In this document: piece by piece, positions 50,153-63,083 of the stretch
Layout of the letters: each line of letters opens with the position of its first letter
Position numbering within the stretch: position 1 is the stretch's first letter
DNA from: Nemopilema nomurai
Taxonomy: Eukaryota; Cnidaria; Scyphozoa; Rhizostomeae; Rhizostomatidae
Length of the DNA: 64,000 bases
Reading direction: 5' to 3'
Assembly (NCBI GenBank): GCA_003864495.1
Contig: ML133440.1
Location: 234,665 to 298,664, forward strand
Position numbers and translations under genes: made by a program
The notes under the pieces: model-generated
The model's input: the letters and a program-made list of their open reading frames with translations, nothing else
Told to the model about the DNA's origin: nothing
The model's database searches: none

Positions 50153-51016
50153 GTACTTATGATTATAGCCAAAGCCTTACATCATAGACAGAAAAAGTCC
50201 CAGTATAACATTATGAAGAATCCTCCCAGCATTTGCACTTATAAGCCGGTGTGAAGATTTTTATGGCATCAATGCTTAACGTCAGCTTTTCATTTCAGAC
50301 TATCGAGTTAATGATTCAGACGAAAGTGAAAGCTTCTTGCAAGATAGAGAATCAGAGAATCTGAAAGCAAAGGATTCGACGAAAACTCCTTCAGAGGCAG
50401 ACACATTGGTTAAAGTACTAACTGTGTGTTTTTTCTTTTCGTTAGTTCTAGCTTCGTTATTAACGAAAATATATCTTTGATTAGGAGCTAGTTAGCTTTC
50501 TCATGAAACATGTCTTCATTCATGATCTCTGATATGATCTTTAATACAAATGGTCCTCTACTTTTTTTGCATGGCCTAAGTCAAAATTATAACTGCAAAC
50601 CCAGATAAATGAGACGAATTTGTTTTGTAAAGTCCTAATCTTCTCTTTCTGAAGATAGCTTGAAATAATAACGCAACTAGTTCTAGTTTTCAATGGATTG
50701 TACATTAGCTAAGTAACTTGCTTTTGGACCAACATAAAAAGTGAACTGGCCGCTTTTGCCCCGAGTACCCAACTTCCCCGTCCTTTAACTTTCCGAGCTT
50801 TGGTGTAAGGATTCGCTTACGACAACAGTGTTCGCGAAACAAACTTGCTTTTGGTGCCTCAAGGAGTTTGCTCCGATTGCGTTGCATCCATTTTATCGTC
50901 GAGTGGAGTCAAAGCTGTAAGTTAGCTGAAACTGGCACTCGGGAAAACTTATGGCAATGGGCGTGTAGGGGTTTTATCCTTTTTTGGTTGCTGTTGTCAA
51001 GAGCGAATTGGATTAG

Positions 51017-51060
51017 CCAATGTGATTACATCTCTAGTCAGAATATAATGCGCATGCACA
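51017..51060 (+). promoter_or_regulatory. Promoter-like cluster: CCAAT box and NRF1-like palindrome (E-F spacer)
   Basis: CCAAT lies at 51017-51021 and TGCGCATGCACA at 51049-51060. Candidate control region for copy F; motif evidence only. Confidence 0.3.
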
Positions 51061-54000
51061 ACGGCCTCGATGCGGAGGGGATGAAGAATTGAGAGGTATT
51101 TATCTGAAACCGCTAATTTGGTGGTATTGAATCATTTTCCACAATTGTCTTTTAGTGACTTGAAGGTCCAGCTTTAGCCTTTGCTAATTTCCACGATGTG
51201 ATATTTACCACTATTCCGGCTGCTAGACTCAACACGCAATTTCGATCCATTTCCACCTCATCGAATTGGAGAAAGACACATGAATCTCGCAAACAGATGG
51301 GAAATATTTGCTTTTCATTTCAAATTTGTTTCAAGAATCCCGCGAAAGTTTTTTAGGCATAAATCTTTCACATCACTGTTGCGTTAGGGGTGCAATTAGT
51401 GGTTGATTATATCATTCGGATGGGTGAGTACAATGCCATTATTTTTGTTGTCTGCCAAAGACCATGCGAATTACGGATTGGAGCGACATCAGGTCCATAC
51501 AGCGATGGTCAGAACTGGACAAGGTATGTTTCGATACTTTACATGCAACCGGGCATGTTCCTAGATGTGCTCTTCGAATAACTTTGTGTGACGGGCAAAT
51601 TCAAACAGCTTAAATAAAGGCCACAACTTACTCTTTAATGCATGCAAAAGATCACAGTTACTGAATGTCTCCACATTCGCTAGAGTATCTTTCGCTTACC
51701 ACCAACTCAAGAAATAAATTGGCCTCACGCGAATGGTATGTGCCAACATAAAATAGAAAAGCAAATACACGTGTGTTTGCTAACTTATATGATCGAGATT
51801 CAAATACTGTTTTATGGCAATGTAAGACAAGCAGGAAACAAGTTTAGTTATGTCTTAAAGCTTAGTCTGCAATTACTGTTAATTGCAAATACACATGATT
51901 GGCACACCGAAATGAAGAAATGATGCCTCCAAAGCTTTTTCTGCCCAGCATCACGAACTAAAGTATTGGTTTTTCTCCGTGCGCAGGATATGCCTTTCAA
52001 GACCTCTCCTCACTATCAATTTCTTTAATGGGTAGACCTCGGTAATAAACTTTTTGGTGTAAAATGTACTTTAACTTTCGCTGTTTCTGTTAAATGAGTA
52101 GCTTGATTGGCCAAGAAAAGAAAAGTCATCATCTACCTGTAGTAAAATGCCTGCCAAATGTCCTTGGAACACCTCAGTATTTTCTCTGGTTTTTGCATTT
52201 TTCATTTCCTTGACACGCCATAAGCTGTTAATCCCCCTCCTCTCCCCTAAAACAATGTTGGTAACAAAGTATAGCATCCAGTCAATCTAGGGAAAAGTTT
52301 GGTGTAAAAGCAGCAACACAACATTGTTCGAAAGGGGGGAGGAGTGAGTGAACGCGAGTCAAAGAATTGTCGCAAATGTGACAACAATTTTTGCAGGCAT
52401 TGTACCTTGCTCAAAAAGCAACGCTCTATGTACCGCATGCCATTGTTTGCACAAACACCAACCGTCCATGCATTGGTCGCGTAAGCTTTTGTTCCCCATA
52501 GCCAACTAGCGTAAAGATTAATAAATATTTGTGAAGACACCATTGTCTGTTCATAGAAAATCGTCAGAAGCTGGTCACTGGTCACTTTGTTGGCAAGCGC
52601 TAAAGAATCTTTTATCCAAAGGAATTTGTCAATCAATTATTGCGTGTGAGTCAAATTATTGCGTGTGCGTCAACCAGCGCATTGGTCACACAAAAGTTGC
52701 TCCCCACTTTTGTCTAAATATAATTTAAAAATTCAGCAAACACTGAGCTATGCAAAGAGAAAAAATATTGGTCAATTCTATACCACACAAATGAAAATTA
52801 AAAGATTTCTTCAAAAGATCCCTTCGTGATACCCCCTCGCGCGCAACCCCTATATTCAGATAAATCAGAGTACAATCTCTGAGCTGATTAACATTGTCAG
52901 ATCTTCTATAACGATTTAATGATCAAATTATGATAGCTTTCTGATAAACTGCATGCATGTGAGAATGGGACCCTAAATCGGCCAACCCCCTAACCTTCTA
53001 TATTTGAGAATGCTTCTATTACCATTCCTCATTGAGTACCTTCACTTGGCATTCCACCTGAAATTTGAAATGCATTTATGCAATCATCTCATGCCTTCCT
53101 ATCTGTCTAACCATACAGTTAGGGGGCGTATACACTCCTAATTTGCAGAGCAATTATTATTTTCTACTGAATTTTGCGCGATCGGTATTGGCGATAGGCT
53201 CCTCCCCTGCTACAACACAAGGAGCACAAACATTAACTCAATTCTTTTCTATACTGCACAATGTTCCCTGGACTTCAATAGGATCAGATCTTCCGGCTTT
53301 GAAAAACTGCACTCGCTCTTAAAAAACTTGTTTGTGATCCCGTGTATCCTCTCCGCTATGTAAACAGTTTCTACCGTAGCTCTATGAGCGAGCCTCATTT
53401 AAATGCCTCAGTTTTAATGTACATTCGTAGAGACATAAAGTTAGATTTTGAGAAAATAATCGATATTTATGAATCAAGACATTCCAGGAGAATGCTCTTT
53501 ATCAACCCCCTTTGAGGCGATGAAATGAATATTATACTGAGACTTTCATTGTTATACTCGTGGCTTCCTTGTTAAATGCATGCTCGTGTTTATATTTGTG
53601 TTTTGTTGAAAAATCTTTAGATAAACAGTAGATGATACAAACTTTCCTCGAGTTTCTTCACCCGATTGTAGACAGTCTGTCGCTACCAGATGCGCTGGGG
53701 ATGTGGCTTGGCTTGCTAATTCAAGTTATAAACTTAAAATGGAGTGGCATCTGAGCCAACTTGGTTGACTCTCATTTTGTTCTTACGCTCAAAAAGTCTC
53801 CTAGAGACAAATTTAAGGATTCTAAACCAATTAAAGACCTCATGAATGGCGAAATCGCAAGAGGTTACGGAAGCTTTGCCCCCTGACCCCTTGACCTCTA
53901 CCACCGCCCGGCCTTTGACCCTTGGGGGCTTGCAGATCCCAGAGCCCCAGTTGTATTAAAGTATTCGGCACGCAATATACACTTTACGCAATTTTAAAAA

Positions 54001-54977
54001 GAAGTCATCCCTTACGTGCCCCCCTTTCTAACAATGCTGGATCCGGCACTGGAGGTTGTGATTTTCTTACATACAAGCTGGCTATATCTTGATATGTTAC
54101 TTTACTACGGCAAAAGGGAGTGCCATATTAATGATGACACTTTGTCAAAACTAATTTCGCCACTTTTTGATGCATTGGAATTCATTACTGAATTTGTTCA
54201 CTCCCTTCTATTCCACAAGACTGCGGAAACTTAGTTTTTGCAGGCTGAAAAAAGTTTTGCAACCGACGCTCCTTGTGGTATGCAAACGACGGAATATGAC
54301 GAAAAGCTGATAAAATTAATAGCCAGCTGTTGATTCAGAGGCAATGGAGGATTGTAAGAAGCGCACATGATTGTTCTTTGCATCATGTAAATAACAGTCT
54401 ACATGAAAAATAACAGTTTGCTTTATCATACAAAGAATAGATTTTGCGAGTAAATATAGATAGAATCCAAGAATCCTAGATTGAAAGAAGACCTAGCATA
54501 AATCTTTCTTTTACTATACCCAGAGAGTGTGACATCCCTGTTGTGTTGGAGAACCCATTGATGGTTGAATATTTCATTCGGATGAGTGAATCCTTTGTGA
54601 GTTCAATACCATTATTTTGTCACTAAAGGCCAGAGAATATGTGAGCTACGGATTGAAGAGTCGCCAGGTACATACAGCGATGGTCAGAACTGGACAAGGT
54701 ATGTTTCGATACATTACATGCAACCGGGCATGTCCTAGATGCACTTTTCGAATAAATTTGTGGGAGGCGCAAATTCAAACAGCTGTCACATTAAATAAAG
54801 GATATTCCTTGCGAAGGATATTCCTTTCAAGACCTCTCTTCGCTATCAATCTTGTTAATGGGCAAACTCCGGTAAGAAAATGTTTGGGTGTAAAATGTAC
54901 GTTAACTTCCGCTGTTTCTGTTTATAAGAAGCTTGATTGGCCAAGACCAGGAAAGTCATCATCTATCTGTAGTCTAC

Positions 54978-55800
54978 TTCTTCTTCAAGTGCCTTGTCCT
55001 TTAAGGACGTTGACGATCGTAGACCTCCAGTTCAAACTATCTTTAGTTGTCATCAGCAAAACCTGGCTCTCTACCTTCATCCATTTACTTAAGCTGGTAA
55101 TGTAAGTAAGTCTTTGCCTTCCCCTGGCCCTTTCCCTTCGATCTCCCTAGTCACACTAAGATGCACTAACACTTCCTTGCGCATAACATGCCCCAAAAAT
55201 TCGAGTTGCCTCTTCCGGATCGCCCTCAGAAGGGTGCGCTTAGTCCCTGCCCTCTCGAGAACCTGATCATGCGTTTTCTTCTCTATCCAAGATATTCTTA
55301 ACATTCTCCTATAGAACCACATCTTTTCTCCATTGCTTGGGATATCGTCCACCACTCGCTACCATATTTGAGGATGGATAACACATAGCAGTTCAGCACC
55401 CTAATCCTGAGTGACATGGATATCTTGTTATTTTTAAAAATACTTCCTATTCTTTCAAATGCCTCTTTTGCCATCCCAATTGGCTTTCTGATTTCAGGTT
55501 CACAAATACCATCCGATGTTATCGTACTACCAAGATAGTTAAATTTATCTACTTGCTTTGCAGGTCTGTTATCAATGACTAAATTACATTGTTTTGGTGT
55601 GTGGTCTTTGCTAATAACTATACATTCAGTCTTTTTGCAGTTTATTGACAAACCATACCCTTTACTAGTATCTACAACTTTATCTAATATTTCTTGAAGC
55701 TTTTCTTGTGATCCCGCAATAAATGCTGTGTCATCCGCATATTTTAAGTTGTTAGCATTTTTCCCCCCAACAGCTACCCCTTGAAATGGTGCTATTTTTC
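54978..55800 (-). mobile_element. 5'-truncated non-LTR retrotransposon (RT fragment), spacer E-F
   Basis: Carries the Tyr-Ala-Asp-Asp motif, thumb and C-terminal motifs in antisense with the shared frameshift near 55335. A 222-codon frame (55298-55966) covers the RT part plus upstream spacer sequence. Insertion site identical to the other three. Confidence 0.85.
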
Positions 55801-57609
55801 TGAGAATAAGACAAAGAAAGAATCCTAGGAAGAATGAGATCCTTGAACCTAGCATTCTTGGTACAACCATCAACCACCCACGAAATGGTCGTGTAAGCTT
55901 TTTCTCCCCATAGCCAAGTAGCGTAAAGATCAATAAATCTTTTTTTAGACACCATTGTCTGTTCATAAATAAACGTCAGAAGCTGGTCACTGGTTACTTT
56001 GTCCTACAACTCGAAAACAAGGCAGTAGTTTGTGATTCATGAAAATGATTTGCGTAACAGTGGCGTACCCTGAGCGTAAGAAGAGGATTTTTACCAGATG
56101 GTTAACCATTTTGAGAATAGCGCCTCGCATTCCCATCATGGCCAAACAGAACATCGAACATAAAATTTTTTAATAAATATATCACATGTTTTACTATAGC
56201 CATATCGATACGTTTGTTACCAAGGGTGAAACAAAATGTTGCAAAGCCCTAAAGAATCTTCTATCCAAAGGAATTTGTCAATCAATTATTGCGTGTGAGT
56301 CAACCAGCGCATTGGTCACTCAAAAGTTGCTCCCCCCATTTTTATCCAATTATAATTTTAAAATTCGGCAAACCCGTGAGAATTAGGTATTGGTAAATTC
56401 TATACCACACAAATTGAAAGTAAAAGATTTATTTAAATCAATAAGAGTACAATCTCTGAGCTGATTAACATTGTCAGATCTTCTATAACGATTTAATGGT
56501 CCAAATTATGATAGTATTCTGATAAACTGCATGCATGTGGAAATGGTACCCTAAAATGGCCAACCCCCTTACCTTCTATATTTGAGAATGTTTCAATAAA
56601 CATTCCTCATTGAGTACCTTCGCCTGGCACCCCACCTGAAATTTGAAATGCATTTATGCAATCATCTCATGCCCTTCTACCTGTATAAGCAAACAGTCAA
56701 TGTCTTCTTCTACTTGTTTGAATCCATACTTTGAGGACTCCTGCTGGGATACAATTCAGCTAGGGCATGCGGATCGGCAACTCAGTAATTGGTCATGCGA
56801 CTTTGCTTCCTTTTCTATGCTCTATGTTGTAAATGAAAATATGGAGCAATCACTCAACAGCATGATAGATTATTCACTGATACAACCATCCACTTTATAT
56901 TCCTGTAAGCGAGGAGGTTATGATTTTCCTTCAATACATGTTGGCCATAACTTGGTATTCGGCACGCAATATACACTTTACGCAATTTTTAAAAGAAGTC
57001 ATCCTTACGTCCCCCCTTTCTAACAATGCTGGATCCGGCACTGGAGGTTGTGATTTTCTTACATACAAGCTGGCTATATCTTGATATGTTACTTCACTAC
57101 GGCAAAAGGGAGTGCCATATTAATGATGACGCTTTTTCAATTCTAATTTCTTAATGCATTGGAATTCATTACTGAATTTGTTCACTCCATTCTATTCTAA
57201 GAGACTGCGGAAACTTAGTTCTTTCAGGCTGAAAAACGTTTTTTAACCGACGCTCCTTGTGGTATGCAAACGACGGAAGATGACAAAAACGCAGAATAAA
57301 ATGAATAGTCAGCTGTTAATTCAGAGGCACTGGAGGGTTGGAAGAAGCGCACATGATTGTTCTTTGCATCATGTAAATAACAGTCTACATGGAAAATAAC
57401 AGTTTGCGTCTTCATACAATGAATAGATTTTGCGAGTAAATATAGATAGAATCCAAGAATCCTAGATTGAAAGAAACCTAGCATGCCCAATATGGCAAAG
57501 TCTTTCGTCAGTATAGATTGGGTGCAATTTTAGTTCTTTAAAAGGTACTGCCCTTAAGCGGAGTTATACTTAATACTAAAGAACATTCTATGCAGAAATT
57601 CATTTTCAG

Positions 57610-60600
57610 GAAGAGGATTGCAGAAAAACCTTCTGACAACCTCTGGCAAACAAGTTAAAGGCAGTACGCTTTTCGCTGACATCAGAAATGAGTCAAAAGA
57701 ATTGATCAAACTGGCTTTTGGAACTGGTCTCAACTCGTTCTTTGCATTCTTCATACCAGTATCCACTGTGCTTATTGTTGGACACAAAGGAAAGGTCTAC
57801 CTTGCAGCCATTGGACTAGGCATTTCTGTGTGCAATTTGACAGGAAATTATTTGGTAACTGGAATGACATCTGTACCGAAACCCTGTGCTCGCAAGCATA
57901 TGGTGCGAAGAACTTTGAGAGATTTGGAATCGTAATACAGAGATCGGTCGTCATAACATTCGTATGCATTCTTCCAACATGTGCTCTTTGGATCAACATC
58001 GAAAAAATCTTCTTGCTATTAGGACAAGATAAGACAGTTTCACAGTAGGCCCTTCAATGTTTTCTTTGGTTTTCTTAGCATTTTCAGAAAAATAATTTGC
58101 AAAGCTATCACATACAGTTTTAAACGCTTATAAAATAGTAAACCATTCAGCAAAATATTCAATTTAAGCATTAATCTTTATATTGGAAGCTTTAAGAGTC
58201 GCATGTTTCTGATTGCCTTTATTTCTATTATAGTCTCTCTATCATTGATTTAAATTGTAATGTCGCTCGGTATTTACAAAACTCTTCCTCTCTTGATTTC
58301 CTTTTGCAGACTTGCAGGTAGTTTCGCAATTTGCTACATCCCCGGCTTGATGGTAAGACATTTGTCATTAACGTCCACTAAATACTGTCACTGTCAGTGC
58401 AGCTACCTTACTCAAAATTGGTAAAATCAAATGATGAGCACTTCTTTCTACTCTTCTATGATAAGCACGGATCTCTTCAACGATACAACACCTTTAGACT
58501 CAAATTTCGACAATAGTCCATAGAATTGTATAACTTTTTGTAGTTTTGCTTAAGATAGTCCTCTGTTTCAAGAAGATTTTTCTTGTCTGATGCATTGTTA
58601 ACCTACAGGTATCGATATATTTAAACACCCTCATGTTATGATCAATTCAATCTATATTGTTCAAAAACGAAGGCTTGAGCCTAACATCATCTTCCCCTTT
58701 GCAGTTATTCATACTTTTCAGTGTGCTTACAAGGTTTCTGGCCTGTCAGGCAAGTATCTATAGGCTTCTTTGTCTCAATGCAATAGATAACTATAGATGA
58801 CTCAGTGCTTTTCACTTTTAATGTGTCCTAGCTTGGTAAATACTTTGTAAACTTCCAATATTTTCCATTCCTGGAAGACAGGAATAAATAGTTACGAAAC
58901 ATGTAATGCTTCCATTTAGTTTATTGTCAATGACCAATTCTAAGTCAGACATATTTAGTCGAATACTCTTCTCCACTCAAATGATGCTACCCTTGTGTGT
59001 CGAAAAAATAAACCTTTCTCTGTTTCACTTTTCCACAGGCTATTACTTACCCAATTATATTGGGCTCAGTTCTTGCATTTGTGGTTAATGGGGTTTTCTG
59101 CTACCTCTTTATCTACGTCTGCAATTTTGGAATCAGGTACCATTCCATTAGCACTTATCTACTGAATTCGGGGCAATATTTTTGCAGCCATTTTTGATTG
59201 CATTGATACATATTTAACCAAATTCTCACCATTTAGAATAACTCACCACAATTGATATCCTTTGCCACGAATATTCCAAAAAAATAATCTTGAGTTTAAC
59301 AGCATTCAGGTTTACCTCAGCGTAGAGAACAAGACAATCTTAAGAAGTAATGCAGCAAAGGAAAGTTTGAAATTGACCCTTCTGATCAAACTCTAACTTT
59401 ACATCATGTTTGACTTTGTTTTCTTGCAGGGGTGCAGCATTTGCTCTGAACTTGTCATACTTTGCGTTTTGCTTCTTTGTTCTCTTCGTCATTCACCAGA
59501 ACAAGCTACACCATCAAACTTGGCATGGTTTGTTACTCTTTGCTCCTGGTTCATATTCCTTTGCCATTTCATCGTAATCAAAGTCGTCGTTTCTATCAAA
59601 ACAGGACATTTACCTTCCTTTAACGATGATCAAAGCCCGTTGTGACTCTTTTTCTCAAATCTTTTAGGTTGGTCTAGACAATGCTTATTTCAGTGGAAAG
59701 AGTATATATTTCTTGGGGTTCCTGCAATCTGCATGATGATAATGGAATGGGTTCTTGGTCAGCTTGGCATATTCTTGTTAGGTAATTGCTTCGTTTACTG
59801 TTATGTCGATCTTTGAAATACTATCAGTACTTTGAATATTTCCATCTAAATAGAATAAAAAATTGGCCTAGGATCAAAATGTGAAATTTTCAAGAACTCC
59901 TAGAACACAAAAACAGGTGAATCTGTTGAACGATTTATCGAACAAGAAATTTTACATAAACAAATATCTTATCACTTCATTGATCCACTTCTTTCAATCC
60001 GATTACCAAGCAACTTCATATATTTCCTAAGATTTTAGCATTAGAGATGCACTGCCAGCGATATTTGAGATGGACAGTTAAGGATATTTGCTCTTTTAGG
60101 AAAAGTTGGAAGGACCGAACAAGCTACTGGTACTGTATCGAGTAACTTCATTGGGATGTTTTATTTCGTAAGTTCAAAAAATTATAGTCTTTGTTGTTTA
60201 AATTTGTTGAGGCATGCTTGTTGTTCAGCAACAAACGTATCGTGGAACATGCTGCTCATTGGTATACAACCGCAACAACATGTCTCGATTTCATCGTTTT
60301 TTACGTAAGCTGCCAAATAGATTGTCTATCAGCCATGTTACCAAGATGCTTTTCTTGCATCTCTCCTTTAGAAAACAAATGCTTCATGATACATTTATGC
60401 TTCTAAAAATATGATCGTTCTTAAAGCTAAGTTAATAAGATTCAATTAATCCTGACAAAACTCTTGAGGTATCGTTTGGCGTTTCAATTGGCACTGCTGT
60501 CAGAGTTGGCACTCTTCTTGGAGCAGGACACCCTGACATGGCAAAAGTGACAATGAAGGCTAGCTTTCTGATTTCAGGTAACAAAACAGCCCAGTTATAA

Positions 60601-63083
60601 ACACTGACTTTTTACAACAAAATTAATCATATTTTTTTAAGTTTGTATAAGTATTCACTAGATTTTTTCTCCAAATGGTTATAGTTTGTTAGTACATATT
60701 GTTGGAAACATTTAAATTTGTCCGATGCAATGTAAGCATGCAATGAATTCATATTTCAAATTGGGAGGCTTAAAGTGAGAAATTTTCTACAAGTCTCTGA
60801 GTACGGTGTTGTCTTGCAAAAGATATTGTGGATTTATAAGCTCTACAGCTCAGAGGCAAACGGTTCATTTATAACTCTCCTGGAATCAGAGCTGTTTCAG
60901 TGAATTGTCTTATAAGTATGCCATATTATCTTTATCAAATTGGAATTGCGGACTTTAAATTGGAAAAAAAAGCAGATGGTTTTTTCTCTTGGAAGCTGTC
61001 TCGTAGTCATATCAAAAATCTGTAACCTTGTCTTTTCCACTTTTCGACTGTTGCAGCTGCAATGACCGTCCCATGTGCGTTGGCAATAATTGGAGCAAGA
61101 CATGTGATTGGTCATTTGTTTACAAATGATCGGTATGCAATTATTGTACATGTTATTTTGTTTGATTTGTTTTGAGATCAATTGCTGTGCGTACAATGTA
61201 GTCTTAATGTAAAAAGTTTTAAACTGCATTGCAAACCAGTAGGCCTATTTCGTGTTATATGCTGTCAATTTGAAATGCAAGTATAGATTGAAGTTTTAAT
61301 CGAAGCGATTCAAGTCAAAGAATTATTGTACGCTGAACTGGTGCAGACATATTTCAGGTATCGTTTATGACTGATAAACTCCAACAGAATTCTTCTCATG
61401 TCTGTTTAGCGCTGTGGCTGATTTAGAGTCAAAGGATGCCTTGTTTTTGGGTCCACAGGTGGTTTTTGATGGACTTCAGGTAAAACTTTCCACTACATCA
61501 CTTTTCTTTCTCTTATATTCCAACCTTCCTCCCTTAATTCTACAGCAAGTTTAGTTTTCATTTCCACAAGCATTGAAAGGAGAGAAAGATTTTAGGACTA
61601 TTTTTCAGATTATTCAATAAAATATACAGGCATTTGGCTGTTTTGTTATTCAGATGCATGATCGTTTTCTACATATTGTTTATCTTGTATAATGTATTCT
61701 TTTTTCTTCTGCTCAACTATTAAAGACTAGCGAAAAATGAAACATTGATTGATCAACATTTTTCGTTAGAGTAAAGATCTAATGCTTCAATTCTTGGTGT
61801 GATTTTCATACAATTTTCAGGTCATTGAAATTGAAATTATTATATTTCGAAGATGATTCTGATTGGGATAGTTCGAGGGATTGGTTATCAAAAATACGGC
61901 GCATTCATCAACTTTGTCGGTTTCATTTTGATTGGAGTGCCTCTTCTTCTGGTTTTATTCTACGAAGCACACATGGCTTTATTTGGTAACTTGGCTGGAT
62001 CTATTTATTTTCGTTTTGATATTTTCTATTGTGAGGAGACGATAAAAAGCAACCAGAAGATTATTCCACGTATTATTTGTCAATTCTGTGTCCATTTCTT
62101 TCAGCTGTTCGTGTTGCAGTGCTTGTTGGTGTCTGTTTTCAAGTAAGTTGAAGTTAAAAAAACTCAACTATGATGGCAGCTTATATGAATTAAAATTATT
62201 ATATTACATTGTAACAGACCATAGTCCCTTTGTCCATCACCATTTAGTGCCGTTAGCTGGCATGTAACCGCAAACATAGCTAAAAGGCCTGTTTTATACA
62301 TGCCAAAAGTCACAAGACAAGTCGACAATGAAGATTATTTTACTTCCTTCAGATACTTGGACTATCAATTTTGCTTTACAAATCTGACTGGACAACACTT
62401 TCAAGTGTGGTAAGCTCACAAGAAGATGATATTCTGCTCTTCTTTGTTGGATAAATAAGTCTTAAAATTAAAGAGAGAGGAAAGGCGCTGTGTCAAGAAT
62501 GTTATGTTCTATGATGCTTGCTGCTGCAAGATCTTTATTTGAAAAACAATTTGGAAATCTTGGAATACCTATTGATTTTTTTTAATTATCACTTAGGTAA
62601 AAGAGAGGGGTCGTATTTCCTTAGAAAGGAGCCTGTCCGAGATTGCAGAAGATGCTTTGAAACTCAAAGGTAACTTTATCATTCTCAGAAATATGTTTCC
62701 AGCCTATTTAGCAGATTCATATGTATGAGTTCTATTTCTTATACTATCAGGCAATCTGTAATTGTGATTTTATTTCAAAGCCTTATTATAGGCAATAAAA
62801 GTCCCACTATAATATTATGAAGAATCCTCCCAGTATTTGCACTTATAAGCCAATATGAAGATTTTATGGCATCAATGCTTAACGGCAGCTTTTCATTTCA
62901 GACTGTCAAGCTAATGATTCAGACGAGAGTGAAAATTTCTTGCAAGATAGAGAATCAGAAAATCTGAAGGCAAAGGATTCGACGAAAACTCCTTCCGAGG
63001 CAGACACATTGGTTAAAGTACTAACTGTGTGTTTTTTCTTTTCGTTAGTTCTAGCTTCGTTAATAACGAAAATATATCTTTGA
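57610..63083 (+). pseudogene. MATE/SLC47-type transporter copy F (one 1-bp deletion in e1)
   Basis: Exons: e1 57610-58044, e2 58310-58352, e3 58705-58749, e4 59039-59136, e5 59430-59527, e6 59668-59781, e7 60100-60167, e8 60469-60577, e9 61057-61132, e10 61410-61479, e11 61853-61985, e12 62105-62142, e13 62353-62404, e14 62625-62669, e15 62902-63083. The only lesion is a missing T near 57875 in e1, which copy B shares at 8299; without it F would be fully open. Gene body, intron sizes, the empty intron 10 site and the 3' flank match copy C closely. The e13 donor reads GTGTGG here instead of GTATGG, with a stronger GTAAG five bases downstream. Confidence 0.82.

Larger units (their letters stand above)
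44482..50480 (+). pseudogene. MATE/SLC47-type transporter copy E (three indels)
   Basis: Exons: e1 44482-44915, e2 45181-45223, e3 45576-45620, e4 45910-46007, e5 46298-46394, e6 46534-46646, e7 46979-47046, e8 47368-47476, e9 47943-48018, e10 48296-48365, e11 49228-49360, e12 49478-49515, e13 49714-49765, e14 50019-50063, e15 50299-50480. Frame lesions: two bases missing near 44657 in e1, one near 46358 in e5, and one in a G run near 46583 in e6. All other exons are open, including the C-terminal helix. Three independent short deletions with otherwise clean, conserved codons suggest sequencing error as much as decay. Introns 12 and 13 also show several one-base gaps (49515-49645). It carries the intron 10 insertion. 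Confidence 0.8.
50481..57609. other. Long intergenic spacer E-F
   Basis: Almost the same sequence as spacer A-B, including the missing 441-base segment. Promoter-like block about 50650-51300, sub-block a about 51310-54470, sub-block b about 54490-57600 with the retrotransposon fragment. No supported host gene. The close match to A-B continues into e1 of F and B, including the same missing T. Confidence 0.8.
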
